From Macrotrachela quadricornifera (Eukaryota; Rotifera; Eurotatoria; Philodinida; Philodinidae): 64,000 bases of DNA. The stretch spans positions 46,927 through 110,926 of the forward strand of contig JAJEKB010018899.1 in the NCBI GenBank assembly GCA_022393335.1. Reading direction: 5' to 3'. The position numbers were made by a program, and so were the translations under genes. Below, piece after piece: positions 48,601-60,400 of this stretch; position 1 is the stretch's first letter, and every line of letters begins with the position of its first letter. Under the pieces are notes generated by a model. It saw nothing but the letters and a program-made list of their open reading frames with translations. It did no database searches and was not told where the DNA came from.

Positions 48601-51600
48601 GAACCAAAAATGATTAGTGTCATAGGTGGTCTTGATTTACATGGTACGCCACGTGGAACCTCTTGGACACGTCTTGCTGTGACTGCTGTAGCAGATCAAA
48701 GTATAATTATTCTACGACAATTTGTTAATTGGAATGTCGGAGATGAAATCATCATCACTACTACTGATACAAATATAGCACATACTGAACGACATGTTAT
48801 TGCTAATATTCAAAATGGAACTATTATACAAACGGTAACACCATTAGCTTATACTCATCTCGTCTTGCAACATACATTTGCCAATGGACGAATGATTAGT
48901 GTAGCTGCTGCAGTTGGATTATTGACACGTAATGTACGTATAATTGATCCAAATCCAGGATCTAGTTTGTCTGGTTTTCGAATTTTTATTACCGAATATC
49001 AAACAAGTTTGTGGCATGTTCAGACCAATCTCTTTTACAGCACATGTTACAAAGGTTATGCTCGAATAACAAATACACAATTTATTGGTTTTGGACAATT
49101 GGATGATAGTTACAATACGGATCAACGATCCGGTATTTATATGAGTCGTCTTGGTGATTACAATCCAAACCGTGCTACTTACATTAGTTCTTCTGCATTT
49201 GATAGTGGATTCAATGCTGCGTAAGTAACAAAATGTAATTAACTGATCTTTTTTCTAATTGTTCTATTTATAGTATTACGATGGTAGGCACCAATGGCAT
49301 CTCTATCACGAACAATATTATTTATAACACATATCGATCAGGCATTATTGTGACTGGAACAAACAACATCATTCAAAATAATCTTGTTTCAACTATCTAC
49401 TGGTTAGGTACAGGTCAAATACCATCAGTAGCTGAATTTAATTTCAATAATGATGGTGCTATTATGACACGTGATGTTAATAGTGTGAGACTACTAGTAT
49501 GTACTGACATTTTGAGTAGATTGTTCGTTTTTTTTATACTATTAATCATTGTTCATTGACAGGATAATATGGTTGCTGGTGTTGAACGTTTGGCGTATCG
49601 AATTCAAGGTGAAACTTGTGGAGGCCCAGATATTTACATTCCACCAAATATAACCAACGAATATGTAAATAACGAAGCACATTCAGCTATGTCCGGTGTC
49701 AATATTTGGCCATCAGACAAAGGATTTATATATGATCGAAGTTAGTTTATCAAGCATCCTTTGATTTCCTCTATATACCTATGTTTTTTTTTAATTGTAG
49801 AATGTGTTCTGATCAAAGGATTCAAGTAAATATGAAGTGCAATACGCACATAAAAAGATAGTAGTTAGGATAATTCTGTATGTTTTATAAAAATAAATAG
49901 GGTTTATAAAGCATGGTACTATGCTTTTTACATCAATACTCCACGCAATATCACTATTCAATCCTGTTCGGCAATTGACAGTCGTGTCGGTATTTTCACT
50001 TATATTCTCGGTCCATCAGGTGATTATTTTTTTCCATAGATATTCTTCTTCTAACTATTGAGATCTTTATGCACTATTAGCTTTATCACATGTGTCGATT
50101 GCTAGTCGCGTTAATATTAATGATTCGATTGTGATCGGTTCGATTACACCGCAAGATTGTAATGATACAATAAATCAAAATTCTATTAATATTCAACTAT
50201 CACAGATGGCAATACCTAAAGTATCAGATAGTTCAAGTTTCAATGGTACAAGTGGTCGATCAGGCATAGTATTTCCTACAGTATCAAGAAATAACTATGT
50301 ACCTGTTCGTTCTTGGACTGGCATTGGTATTTATCCTTGCCGTAAGTGAATAATAAACATTAGAATTGATGAATAAATGATTTTGTTGGCCATTCTAGTC
50401 AGTGGTTTGATGTCAATCACAAACACTACTCTCGCTTTCTTCAGTGATACTTGTGGTCGACATGATGTTGCCATTCAAGTGTCACAAAGCAATGATGATG
50501 GACAATTTCCAATTACTACTAGCTCCATGGTTACCTATAACATATCTAGAAATAATCTTATTTACAATGGTCAACCAAATCTAAATGTAGTAAATCCAAG
50601 TCGATGTGGTGGTAAGTCTATATAATCTATGAAATGATTTGTTGATGTGATCATCAATGTAGATATGGATTGTGATGGTTTAAAGAAAGATTTGATTACT
50701 GATATTGATGGATCACTTTTTGGTCAACCTGCCAGTGTGTTTTCATATGCTGAATCATTATGGGGTCAGTATTTGACGATATGTATTCTAGGAAAATATA
50801 ATCATAAAATATTCTTTATTTAGGAAATCAACAGCATGGTATTGGAGATTTTCGTATTCCTAGAGTAGCATATACGGATTTGTCTGGTCATATGATGAAT
50901 ATTAACTTGACTCATCCATATCGTGGTATTAGTCGCACCAATTCTTGTTCACTTCAACCATTATGGGGAATGTATATGTGTAATTCGAACATCAATTATC
51001 GTATGTTGATTATTGAAAGTATGGATTCAGACACAGAAAAGCGACGTATTTCGCCTGTTGCTATCATGTCTAAGAGTGGTTACATCGATCTGATCAATGG
51101 ACCTCAAGATCAAACATTCTGTAATGGCTATTCCTGTCGAAAACGTATTTCAACATTTATGGCAATCGTTCAATCTGAACAGACCTACGAAATATTTTTC
51201 TCAAGTACTCCACCTCGACAGACACGTTTTCGTTTGCTCAATGCAGATCCCTCAATGAAATGTATTTTGGCACTTTACTACTACTCATTACAACAGATTG
51301 ATGTCTATGCTAATACACTGTACGTACCACCAATTAATCGAGATCTTCGAGCTCCTGGTCTTATGTTATTGGATCAACCAAACAATGTTACATTATCTTC
51401 TCCACCTGGAAGCAATTACTTTAATAGGTTAGATTGATATTTTCTTTCCGTTTTAAAATAGATTATCAAATGAGAAAAGATATTTTTGACTCCTTTCAAC
51501 AAAGCAAAATTAATGCTCAAAATACTTTTTTTTTCTAAAACAATGTTGATTTTCTAAGTGCTTAGTGATGATTCTGTTTATTTTTTTCTTTATAAATAGA

Positions 51601-53706
51601 ACATATCAAATGGCATATTTTCTTATTGATGGCAACACTACGATTGATCTTAGAATATCACCACTACTAATTCTCTCTTTTGGTTTTCCAGCTATCAATC
51701 CGGCTGGCTTTTTTGCAACCAATCTTATTTCGAATCTAGCTGCTCTATTGAATATCAGTCCGGATAAAATTCGTCGTGCCAGCATTGTTTCAGCCTCGAA
51801 TAGCAGGTAAATGTTTGACATTTTTATTTAAGTTTCAAGTTAATTTTATTTCTACTTTAATAGTCGTCTTCGTCGACAAACTCAATCTGTTGCACCACCT
51901 GTCCAATTGAAGCTAGAACTGCGTGATGAACCTCGTCCTAGTACGACTGCAGCTACTGGTATTCGAGCAGAAATTCTAGCAAATATTGCTTCTACAATTA
52001 TTAATCGTTACCAAGCAGGTGAATTGCAAGTGGGATGGAGCAATATTAATGTTGTCAATGGTGTTGTTCCAACAAATTTGAGTGTAAAAGAACCATATGA
52101 TGACTTTGAAGTTGAATTGAGTGTCATTCATCAACTTGTCTTAGTCACACCACCAAGTGATTGTCGTCAACAGAGTCCATGTACAATTCAACCAGTTCTT
52201 ATTGCATATGATGCACAAGGAAATGTCATTCAAAAGTTAGGATCCAATGATCGTCCATGGCAAGTAAAAGCTAGCCTTGTCAATCAACCGAATGTTATGT
52301 TGGGTGGTAGTGTTGCAAATTATACTAATGGACAAACACAGTACAGTCTACTCAGTCTACCAGATAATGGTACGTATCAAGTTCAATTTACTGTGATTCA
52401 ACCGGATGGTGTAAACGGGTATTGATAAGTTATTTTTAGTTCTTATACACTCTATTTTTTCTCTGTACTAGTACGTTATTTATAACAAAAAATTTGACAG
52501 TTCAAACTCCTCCTATCAATGTAACACGAGCAATACTTGCTGGTCAACAAGTGAACAATGTTTATGTTGTCAATGTGAATGAACAATTTAGTATAAGTGT
52601 AATGCCAATTGATAGTATAACTCAACTGAAACTTGGACAAATTCAATGGGGAACTTGGCGATGGTCTGCTAATGTCAGTCTGTGTAATTTGCCAAATTTC
52701 AATCGTGCAGGATCATTAGTTACGAACAGTTCATCAAGAACTGTTATTAATCTTGTAGCAGGTACCATTACAGTCACAAATTTGGCAATTAATGCCACTG
52801 GTATGTATATGCTAACAATTCGTTTGATGTCTTCGAATAATGAACACTATATTGAATTAAACTCAAATGGTATCCTTGTGAAAGCAGATAAGAGTAAGTT
52901 CAATATATACATAGAAAAATAACTAAGAAATTTGTATCGTTCCAAGGTAATTTTATTACTGATGTTGAATCATTCTTAAGCAACATCACATTCGATGGTG
53001 ATTTTGATGCTCTCAATGCTAGTGGTCAGCTAGAAACCAAACGTGCAATGATCTACAACTATTTGCTTAGTATTGGCATGCCTCTCATGAGTGACATCGT
53101 TCTAATGAAAGGTTCTTTTGAGAATTTAAGTTTGAAAAATCGTATTTCTCAACTATTTTAGATACTAATGGCACTATTGTCGTCCTGTTTGAAGTAGAAC
53201 CACTTGCTACAAATGTATCGAATGCTGTTTCAACATTGTTATCGAATCCTAATCCCGGAGTCGGTCTCAATATTGTCTCAGTGAATATTAATACCCGTTC
53301 CTATTCAGTTTCACGTACAACAAGTACCACTGTAACGACTACTATGGGTAGTACCGATACTACTAGTACTAGTAGCTCGGATAATGTTGGCTTGATTGTT
53401 GGTCTTGTAGTTGGTATAGTCGGTGGTATATTACTTATTAGCGGCATCGTTTTCGGCTACCTAGCATATAAAAAAGCGCTTGTCAATAATCGTCTTCAAG
53501 TAACAGAATGTGATACGCAACAGCTGACTAGAGCGAATGAAACTGCTACTCCATTATCCGTATCCAATACACAGATCAGCATATCAGATGTAAAAACAAT
53601 TGCATTTCCTCCAATTGTTTCATTTGCTTCACCGACATCCGGTCAAATTCCTATATCTCAACCTCAATCAGCTATATCCAAAACCAACCTCATCTCGTTC
53701 CAATAA
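36687..53706 (+). CDS. Fibrocystin-L (PKHD1L1)-like giant surface protein, 46 exons
   Basis: I traced 46 GT-AG exons whose phases all agree, totalling 13,959 nt (4,652 aa; human PKHD1L1 is about 4,240). Boundaries include 36687-37234, 38916-40039, 40519-41767, 43297-44203, 47496-47875, 48506-49220, 50824-51427 and 53162-53706. Domains in order are a signal peptide (residues 1-25), IPT/TIG repeats, a PA14-like region (342-522), and fibronectin-II-like cysteine patches (CTFPFVYNG, CTFPFIFN). Many IPT/TIG repeats follow (about 1020-2200; motifs such as GGTTVTINGTNF), then G8 domain 1 (about 2210-2400), parallel beta-helix repeats (to about 2920), a threonine-rich linker (about 3027-3105), G8 domain 2 (3123-3300), more beta-helix, and one membrane helix (VGLIVGLVVGIVGGILLI, about 4547-4570) with a short cytoplasmic tail. 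In vertebrates it is a ciliary/stereociliary coat protein. A surface-coat or adhesion role is inferred here. Confidence 0.92.
47592..47820 (+). repeat. ACA/ACN trinucleotide minisatellite coding a threonine-rich linker
   Basis: About 230 bases of imperfect ACA, ACG, ACT and GCA triplets with a higher-order word like ACATCAGCTACGACA repeated several times. Within exon 29 of the fibrocystin-L-like gene it encodes about 75 Thr/Ser/Ala residues, a mucin-like, probably O-glycosylated spacer between the two G8/beta-helix modules. Both other frames are also open, giving long shadow frames that are not genes. Confidence 0.85.
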
Positions 53707-53717
53707 AACTGAATAAA
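53702..53717 (+). terminator. Polyadenylation signals of the fibrocystin-L-like gene
   Basis: AATAAA overlaps the stop codon (53702-53707) and a second AATAAA follows at 53712-53717; another, CAATAAAAAG, lies near 53879. The first two are very close to the stop, implying a minimal 3' UTR or use of the later signal. Confidence 0.45.
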
Positions 53718-54171
53718 TCAAAATTTTGCCATAGCTAGATTCCGTATTTCTTCCTATTTCTTATCATACCACATATTGCATTCTTTAATTCTTTTTTTTT
53801 CTTTTAACTTCGCTTCTCTAATGATAAATGTGCTTTTGAAAAGAGAGATATGATTTAGTGTTTTTCATTTTATTTTTCAATAAAAAGAATACTATATCAA
53901 TATAAAGAACAAGCTATAGAAAACTCTTTTAAGTAAGCCATTGCCCACAGAATTTTCTTTTTCTTTTTCTTACATCTTTCTCGATGTATTGACGAAAATG
54001 ATGTTAAAAGACAAATTTGATAAGGCACACACATCACATTGTATACATGGTGTCCGAGATAAACATATAGAGATAATAGTGAAGTATTTACACAGGTCTC
54101 TAACGCTATTTATACCAGGATCATTTAGGAGTGATATACATACAAGAAAGTCAATTGATGTATTCATAATC
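53718..54171. other. Short intergenic spacer before the carboxylesterase
   Basis: The frame of the esterase is open upstream to 53941, but that extension lacks an ATG before a signal peptide and begins at a TTG, so I treat it as 5' flank. Nothing else is recognised. Confidence 0.6.
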
Positions 54172-55776
54172 ATGGTAGAAACTTTCGCATTAGTATTATC
54201 ATTGATGTCATGGATTATATTTGCTACTATAGCAAGCAACAATCCACCAATAGGTCAAACACAACAAGGTATTTATGTTGGTCGTCAAATAATTTTAAGT
54301 GGCATGAACATCAACTATTGGTATGGAATACCTTATGCTCAGCAACCCATCGATAATTTGAGATGGATGCCTCCTCTAGCTCTTGCTATATCCAATGCCA
54401 CTAATAATGCATATATTCCCAATGCTTGTCCTCAGAAAAATAGCTTTGGTGTTCCAATCACTGAAGCTTGTCTCACCTTAAACGTGTACACTCCTGCCAA
54501 TGCAAGTAATTTACCTGTATATGTTTGGATTCATGGAGGTAGTTTTACTTCGGGAGCTGGTGTACAGTATGATGCTGGTCCATTCGTTAGCACAAGTATG
54601 AACAAATCCGTTCCTGTAGTCGTCGTTACGATCAACTATCGACTTGGTCTACTTGGTTTTCTGGCAGATAAAGCCTTATATGACGAACATTCAGGCATCA
54701 ATAACAAAAGCACTACCGGTAATTATGGCATATTAGATCAGATGATAGCACTAGATTGGATAAAGAAAAATATTGATGGTTTCGGTGGTAATCCAAAACA
54801 AATTACTATTGGTGGTGAGAGTGCTGGTGGTATTAGTGTCACTATTTTGCTTACATCACCATTGGTGACTGTTGGCACTTTTCAAAGAGCGATTATAGAG
54901 AGTGGAGGTATATGGCCTAATGCCGCCAACATCCTAGAGAAAGCCATTAATAGTAGTGGTAAAATTTTGAGAGCTATGGTGAATTGTACTACAGTACAAT
55001 GTTTGCGTAATCTAACAGTAGATCAAATCCTTTCAGTTCAGAATACTATGACATCTAAAAGTATCTTTGAAGCAACGGCCACCCCCGTTATTGATGGTTA
55101 CGTGTTGTATGATATAATGGAAAATAACTATGCCAAAGGACATTTTCAAAGGGTTCCCATATTGATTGGTTCCAACACGAATGAAACATCCTTATTTACC
55201 TGCCCAGTTTTTAATGGAACGGCCAATACAACACAAGTTCAAACATTCCTCAACATAATATACAACACGACTATTATCGACGAGATTTCTTCCTTGTATG
55301 GTTCTATTTTTGCCTATAATAATCCATTGACTTATTTAAACATAATCTATAGTGACTCTTGGGAACACTGTGGATCCAGACGTATTGCCTCCAAATTTTC
55401 TAGTTATGGATTACCCTCTTACTTTTATACATATAATCATCTTATACCTGTTGCACCATTATGCTTCGGCGTCACGCACGCTGCAGAACTTCCAATGCTT
55501 TTTCCATTTCTTCTTCCTTATTTGTATCCCAATTATAATTTTACTGTATTGGAGCAACAATTCTCCACAAATATGATCCTTTATTGGGCCAATTTCATCC
55601 ATACATCGAATCCTAACTATAGTGGAAATCTGACAAACTGGGATGCTTATCTTACCTCCTCTGATAATGATTTTGTGCTCGATATCAATCCACGAATGAG
55701 GAATTACTATTATAATTTTACTTGCTCACGCTTATGGGATCGATATGCTGTTACAAATAGCACTTTTACAACATGA
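54172..55776 (+). CDS. Secreted type-B carboxylesterase, intronless
   Basis: The ATG at 54172 begins a signal peptide (ETFALVLSLMSWIIFATIA) and gives 534 residues, the usual size of type-B carboxylesterases/cholinesterase-like alpha/beta hydrolases. Visible landmarks are the YGIPYAQQP entry motif, EACLTLNVYTP, the oxyanion-hole HGGSFTSG, and the nucleophile elbow GGESAGG with Ser217. The acid is probably Glu338 (SNTNETSLF) and His436 (GVTHAAELPMLF) completes the triad. It would hydrolyse ester bonds of lipids or xenobiotics outside the cell; the substrate is unknown. All three catalytic residues are present, so it is probably active. There are no introns, in sharp contrast to its upstream neighbour, which ends about 470 bases away. 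Around nine N-glycosylation sites fit secretion. Confidence 0.92.
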   Translation: MVETFALVLSLMSWIIFATIASNNPPIGQTQQGIYVGRQIILSGMNINYWYGIPYAQQPIDNLRWMPPLALAISNATNNAYIPNACPQKNSFGVPITEACLTLNVYTPANASNLPVYVWIHGGSFTSGAGVQYDAGPFVSTSMNKSVPVVVVTINYRLGLLGFLADKALYDEHSGINNKSTTGNYGILDQMIALDWIKKNIDGFGGNPKQITIGGESAGGISVTILLTSPLVTVGTFQRAIIESGGIWPNAANILEKAINSSGKILRAMVNCTTVQCLRNLTVDQILSVQNTMTSKSIFEATATPVIDGYVLYDIMENNYAKGHFQRVPILIGSNTNETSLFTCPVFNGTANTTQVQTFLNIIYNTTIIDEISSLYGSIFAYNNPLTYLNIIYSDSWEHCGSRRIASKFSSYGLPSYFYTYNHLIPVAPLCFGVTHAAELPMLFPFLLPYLYPNYNFTVLEQQFSTNMILYWANFIHTSNPNYSGNLTNWDAYLTSSDNDFVLDINPRMRNYYYNFTCSRLWDRYAVTNSTFTT

Positions 55777-56339
55777 GAGCTTCTTAGCAATAGATTTCTT
55801 AGTGGACTTCAATATAATATCAGTAGTCCTATTCGATGTGCTTATAATCAAAAGTAAATGGAGAATTTAACCTGCCAAAACATTTTATATTTTTTTACTT
55901 AGAAAATATTCGATACTCTTCAGGATATTACATAATGAGAAAGATAAAAACTAGGAAACGAAACGAAAATAGAAGCAAAGAATAGTTTTACTCTGTTTTT
56001 TAAAAGGAAAATCAGATTTTTTGGGCAATCTATAGATTATTGAAATGATATTCTCATTACTGAATATTTATTCAAAAATTCTTTTAAATTTGAATTTGAT
56101 TAATTTAAGCCATCTGTAATTCTCTTAAACAAGAACGAAACCTATCATGCCAGTTTACTTTATCCTTACAATATTGAATTAATGATGTTGTAACAAATTT
56201 AATTATCCACTCAAATCAATAATCCGTCTCATTTATGTCTTTATCTACTATCCACACTCTTTTGAACAGTGTTCCTCATTCAATAACTTGTGGAGAAAAC
56301 TCATAGACATTTATGAGTATTCATACAATTAATTAGTTA

Positions 56340-56620
56340 CCTCTTCTGCGTTGCAAAAAAAATTTAACATTTTAGAGTTTTCAGCGAAAAAAACTATTAC
56401 TTGAATCCGAATTTCGAGTAAACTATCACCTGATTTCTTCAATTTGCCACAGAACTTCAAATGACTGGGGAATAAATCTTTCAGGTTTTTAGTTGAGAAA
56501 TTCTGTTTTTCATCAGAATCTGCTGTTGAATCGTCAGAGTAACTGTAAATTTCAGTATCAGAATTGGAATTTGAATCAGCTAAAATTTCCGAAATTTCTT
56601 TTTCATCTCAACTTTTTTTT
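56340..56620 (-). pseudogene. Acidic ORF remnant, possibly the N-terminus of a dead transposase
   Basis: The frame reads DEKEISEILADSNSNSDTEI, then SDDSTADSDEK, then a basic/hydrophobic tail (FPSHLKFCGKLKKSG) to a TAA. There is no in-frame start, and an upstream TGA blocks the frame. Acidic Ser/Asp-rich beginnings followed by such a tail occur in piggyBac-type transposases, but no catalytic part is present nearby, so identity is open. Confidence 0.25.
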
Positions 56621-57376
56621 CTTGCCATATACAATGCACTTCAAAGGTGATACGAACAAAGTTTTGTTCTTGTATGTGTGTAAGTTCGATTTATTCGTGA
56701 TCTGTGTATAGGAGAAAAGGAAGAATACCAAGGTAGACGCACTGGAATATATAAGAAAAATCCCGATAAAGAATAATGATAAAGGAAGGAAATTTCCATT
56801 ATGCACTATGTTTGAATTTTCGTAATACTTCGAAGTACTAACACATTATTTTGTCAATACAGGAAAAGTATTCTACAGACTGCTTCTACTCACTTCTGGT
56901 TGATTTGAAATATATACCACGCTCGCTAACAAAGGGTTAATTACAGATAATGAATGTCATGTGTAGACAATGAAAAGGCTTTAGTCATGGCCTTTTCTGT
57001 TTATCTACTTATCTATCTACCTACTGACTCATTTCTTTGGTTGGTGTAGAAAAAAACCCATCTATGGATGAATGATCACATTAGTGAAAAAGAAATAAAA
57101 GCATGTGCTTTTCGCATATTTGTTTAGTTTTTTCTTACCTTTATTTCGTATTGTAACAAGTGTATTCATCTATTATTTCTTGACTGTCATCATCCAGAGA
57201 TATTATTTAACAGTAAGTGGTTTTTAGAAGATATTGGTGTAGTAGTGTAGTAAGACTATTCAAAAAATTGACTAGATCATTTTTCTTCTAGAGAATAATT
57301 TAATTTTTTACCTATATACAATGGAATAAAATGGAAGCACTTTTCCTTCATATAGTTTATGCATTAATAGAAACAA

Positions 57377-57384
57377 TATATAAG
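57377..57384 (+). promoter_or_regulatory. Candidate TATA box of the HD-dGTPase/FAD fusion gene
   Basis: TATATAAG is 70 bases before the ATG at 57454, which itself sits in a favourable AAATATGTC context. A eukaryotic-style core promoter in front of a bacterial-looking gene would fit domestication, but AT-rich DNA yields such motifs by chance. Confidence 0.35.
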
Positions 57385-57453
57385 AGTTATCGGTATTTTT
57401 TTTATATCGTTCCAATTTTAGAATACTTATTAAATATATGACACGATTTAAAT

Positions 57454-60400
57454 ATGTCTAACGATAGTCTCAATGCAAATACTAACGATCATATAGGACA
57501 GTACTTTGACTTTAATAATCGAAGTGCTCGGTATCAAGCTGAATCAGTTCTACTAGAAGATACAAAAAATGCAGCAGCAAGATTTGAAGAAGAACGGGAT
57601 ACAATTCTACGTAGCCGTGCATGGGCAAGACTTAAAGGTATTTACCAGTTTGCAATAAATTATACTGATCCACGGCTGACGAATCGTGAAGCACATTCTA
57701 TCAATGTAAAAGACACGGCCGAAAAGATAGCAAAAAATTTGGGATTGGGCAGAGAAAGCCAACTTTTGGCAGGTAATATAGGACTAGTTCATGATATTGG
57801 TCATCCACCGTTCGCACATTGGGGTCAATTGGCAATAAAAAAAGCTTTACAACCTCATGGATTAAACTGGAATCATGATACTGCCGGTGTAAGAATACTC
57901 ACCGATTGGATGGAAGATGGCAAAGAGGGTCGAAATTGGTCTCCGACTTTCATTGAAGGCATGGTCAAAAGATTCTGGCATTATGACCAGAGCAAGCCAT
58001 GTAGTTTTTATAATCATGAAATGACAGAAATCCCTGATATAGTAAAAAGTATAGACCAAGCGCATAACGGTGTAATGAAGTTGGAAAGTTTTAACCACAT
58101 AGAAGGGCAAATAGCCGCTCAATCTGATCGTTTGTCTTTCAACGTAACCGACCTTGAAGACGGATTTCGTATCGGACGTTTTACGCCAGAGATGATAAAA
58201 AGCAACTTTCCGTTCGCTTGGGATATTTTGGATAGAACAGTCGATGAATTTATAGCTGAATATAAGATTATTACTTCCTGTGATAAACATATTCAGTTAC
58301 TTAAAACTATCATCTACAAAGATATTGATATGATGGGCTTCATCAGTCAAAGATTTGCTGCATCTTTTCACGAAGCATTAATGCAAAACCTACTTGATAA
58401 TACAATGGTAAATCTTAAAAAAGCCATAGATGCGCAACTAATTCAGAATGCGGAAGATATCCGAAATTTTGATAGTGTATGTGTGGAATTTTCTTCAACA
58501 CTCAATGAACAGTTCAAAAAATACGCTCGTTTTTGCCGTGAATGTATATTCAAGGCAACAGCACCATTTGAACATTTGGTTGCTGCAATGATCAATAATT
58601 ATGAAATCGGAAAAGTTCAGCTTCCACCAATCTGGCAGAAGGAGTTTAACGAGATTCAGACGGCTGGTGAAAAGATTGAGATTATTGCTAAATTTCTCAC
58701 ATGTGAAATAACTGATCGCGATGTGATCAATCATGTGTCTAAATATTCGCCTGATGTTTATCGTGATCACTGTCCACCATTTGAATCAATAGTAGATAGC
58801 AATCTAACATTTGACGAAGCTACTAAGCGAATGAATGAGTTACTTCGAAAATATTTCGAAAATAACATTGGCATACCAATAATCTCTGTCGACGACCTCG
58901 ATTTTAGCGATGATAAATCAATTCCAATCATTTCCGTGGCAAAGAAGTTCATTCTCAGTGTACCACGGCAGGGTGAAACTATCCAGATTACGAGTACGGG
59001 CAAATACAAATCTGGTGAAGAATTTCATCAAGGTGATCCCGTGAAGTGCGGAGACGATATTATCAGTGGTACGGGCATCGCTTTTTATAATCCTACCGAT
59101 GATCAGTGGTTGGCTGCCATTTCAGGACTTGAACAGGATGATCGCAACGTCATAGTTTTAAATGAAGTGACTCGAGAGCAAGCAATACGGCTACAAAAAA
59201 CACTAGATGAGTATGGTGATCCAGAAAGAATTACAATATCACAACTCAAAGAAATTCTTGCTTATGCAAAAAGTCTAGGACTTACTAACCGTTACACTTC
59301 AAACGTTGGTTTCGTTAAGAAAATGATGGAGAATGTTCCAGGATATGAAAAGGCACCTGGATCCATATATGGATGGAAACAAAGAAAAGGAGCGCATATC
59401 TGTCGAGCTATTTATATTGAAGGTGCTGGAGAGTTATTTCAATCACTTGGAGAACCAGAAAAATTCTATGATGGTGCTTTGATGGTCAAACATGCTACGG
59501 ACCGGATACATGTTCTCGCTAGTAACGTAGGTTTTCGGACCTATCGCCATTTGAATAATAGTGTAATCGCAAAAGATGATGTTCCGTTGCAAGAGCCACA
59601 TAGAACCGAAAAATTCCGAACAACCCACGAAATTACAAGCGGTTTTGACTCAACAAAGATAGTTATCGTCGGTGCAGGTGTAAGCGGAATTATATCAGCC
59701 ACGTATCTGATTCAGGAATTTCTTAAAACTACTCCTTTTGGCTACACTTTGGAAATAAGTATAATTGATTCAATCAGAAATCCAGGAGGATCTACATATA
59801 ATCGGCCATCACCGGCAAGAGTTACTATGGCTAATTCGATCGGAGGCCTGGGAATCGAATCGTCAACCGCTTGTATGGAACACATTAACAAAGATCCCGA
59901 AAAATGGAAGAATATATTTCGTGATGCAGCTTATAAAAAAGATCAAGGCTTTGATCCTCAAGCAAGTGTTTCACATGCGCAGTATGGAGAGTACGTCCGT
60001 GATCATTTCGAATCATTTATCAAACTTCTTGAATCGAACAAAGCTCCAGTAAAAGCTGAGTTTATTCATGACAGAGTAATCAAAGCCACGGAAGATGCAG
60101 CTGCGAGTAAATGTATAGTCACGTTAGGAAGTGGAAACCAAATTTGCGCTAATGCTATCGTATATGCCATGGGAAATGCCAATCCAAAGCCACTCGTGGA
60201 TAAAGATAGTCTTACGTTATGTGGCAAAAATGGCTATTACAATCTTGACGACCATGCGTTCACTCCAGAAAATGTGAATGAAACTGATTTTACTGTGATC
60301 ATAGGCACTGGAAACGGGGCGTGCTTTTCCGCTCTATGGGCAGTGGATCATGGTTACAATGGAAAATTTCTATTGGTATCAAGGAGTGGTCTAGTGCCTG

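Larger units (their letters stand above)
55777..57453. other. Intergenic stretch with a possible decayed acidic ORF
   Basis: No intact gene. On the minus strand, about 56620-56340, one frame stays open for some 90 codons with an acidic, serine-rich start, listed separately. The 150 bases before 57454 should hold the promoter of the large fusion gene. Confidence 0.5.

Noticed and set aside
53941..54171. Upstream extension of the carboxylesterase frame
   Set aside because: It begins at TTG, and the extension would bury the obvious signal peptide that starts at the 54172 ATG.
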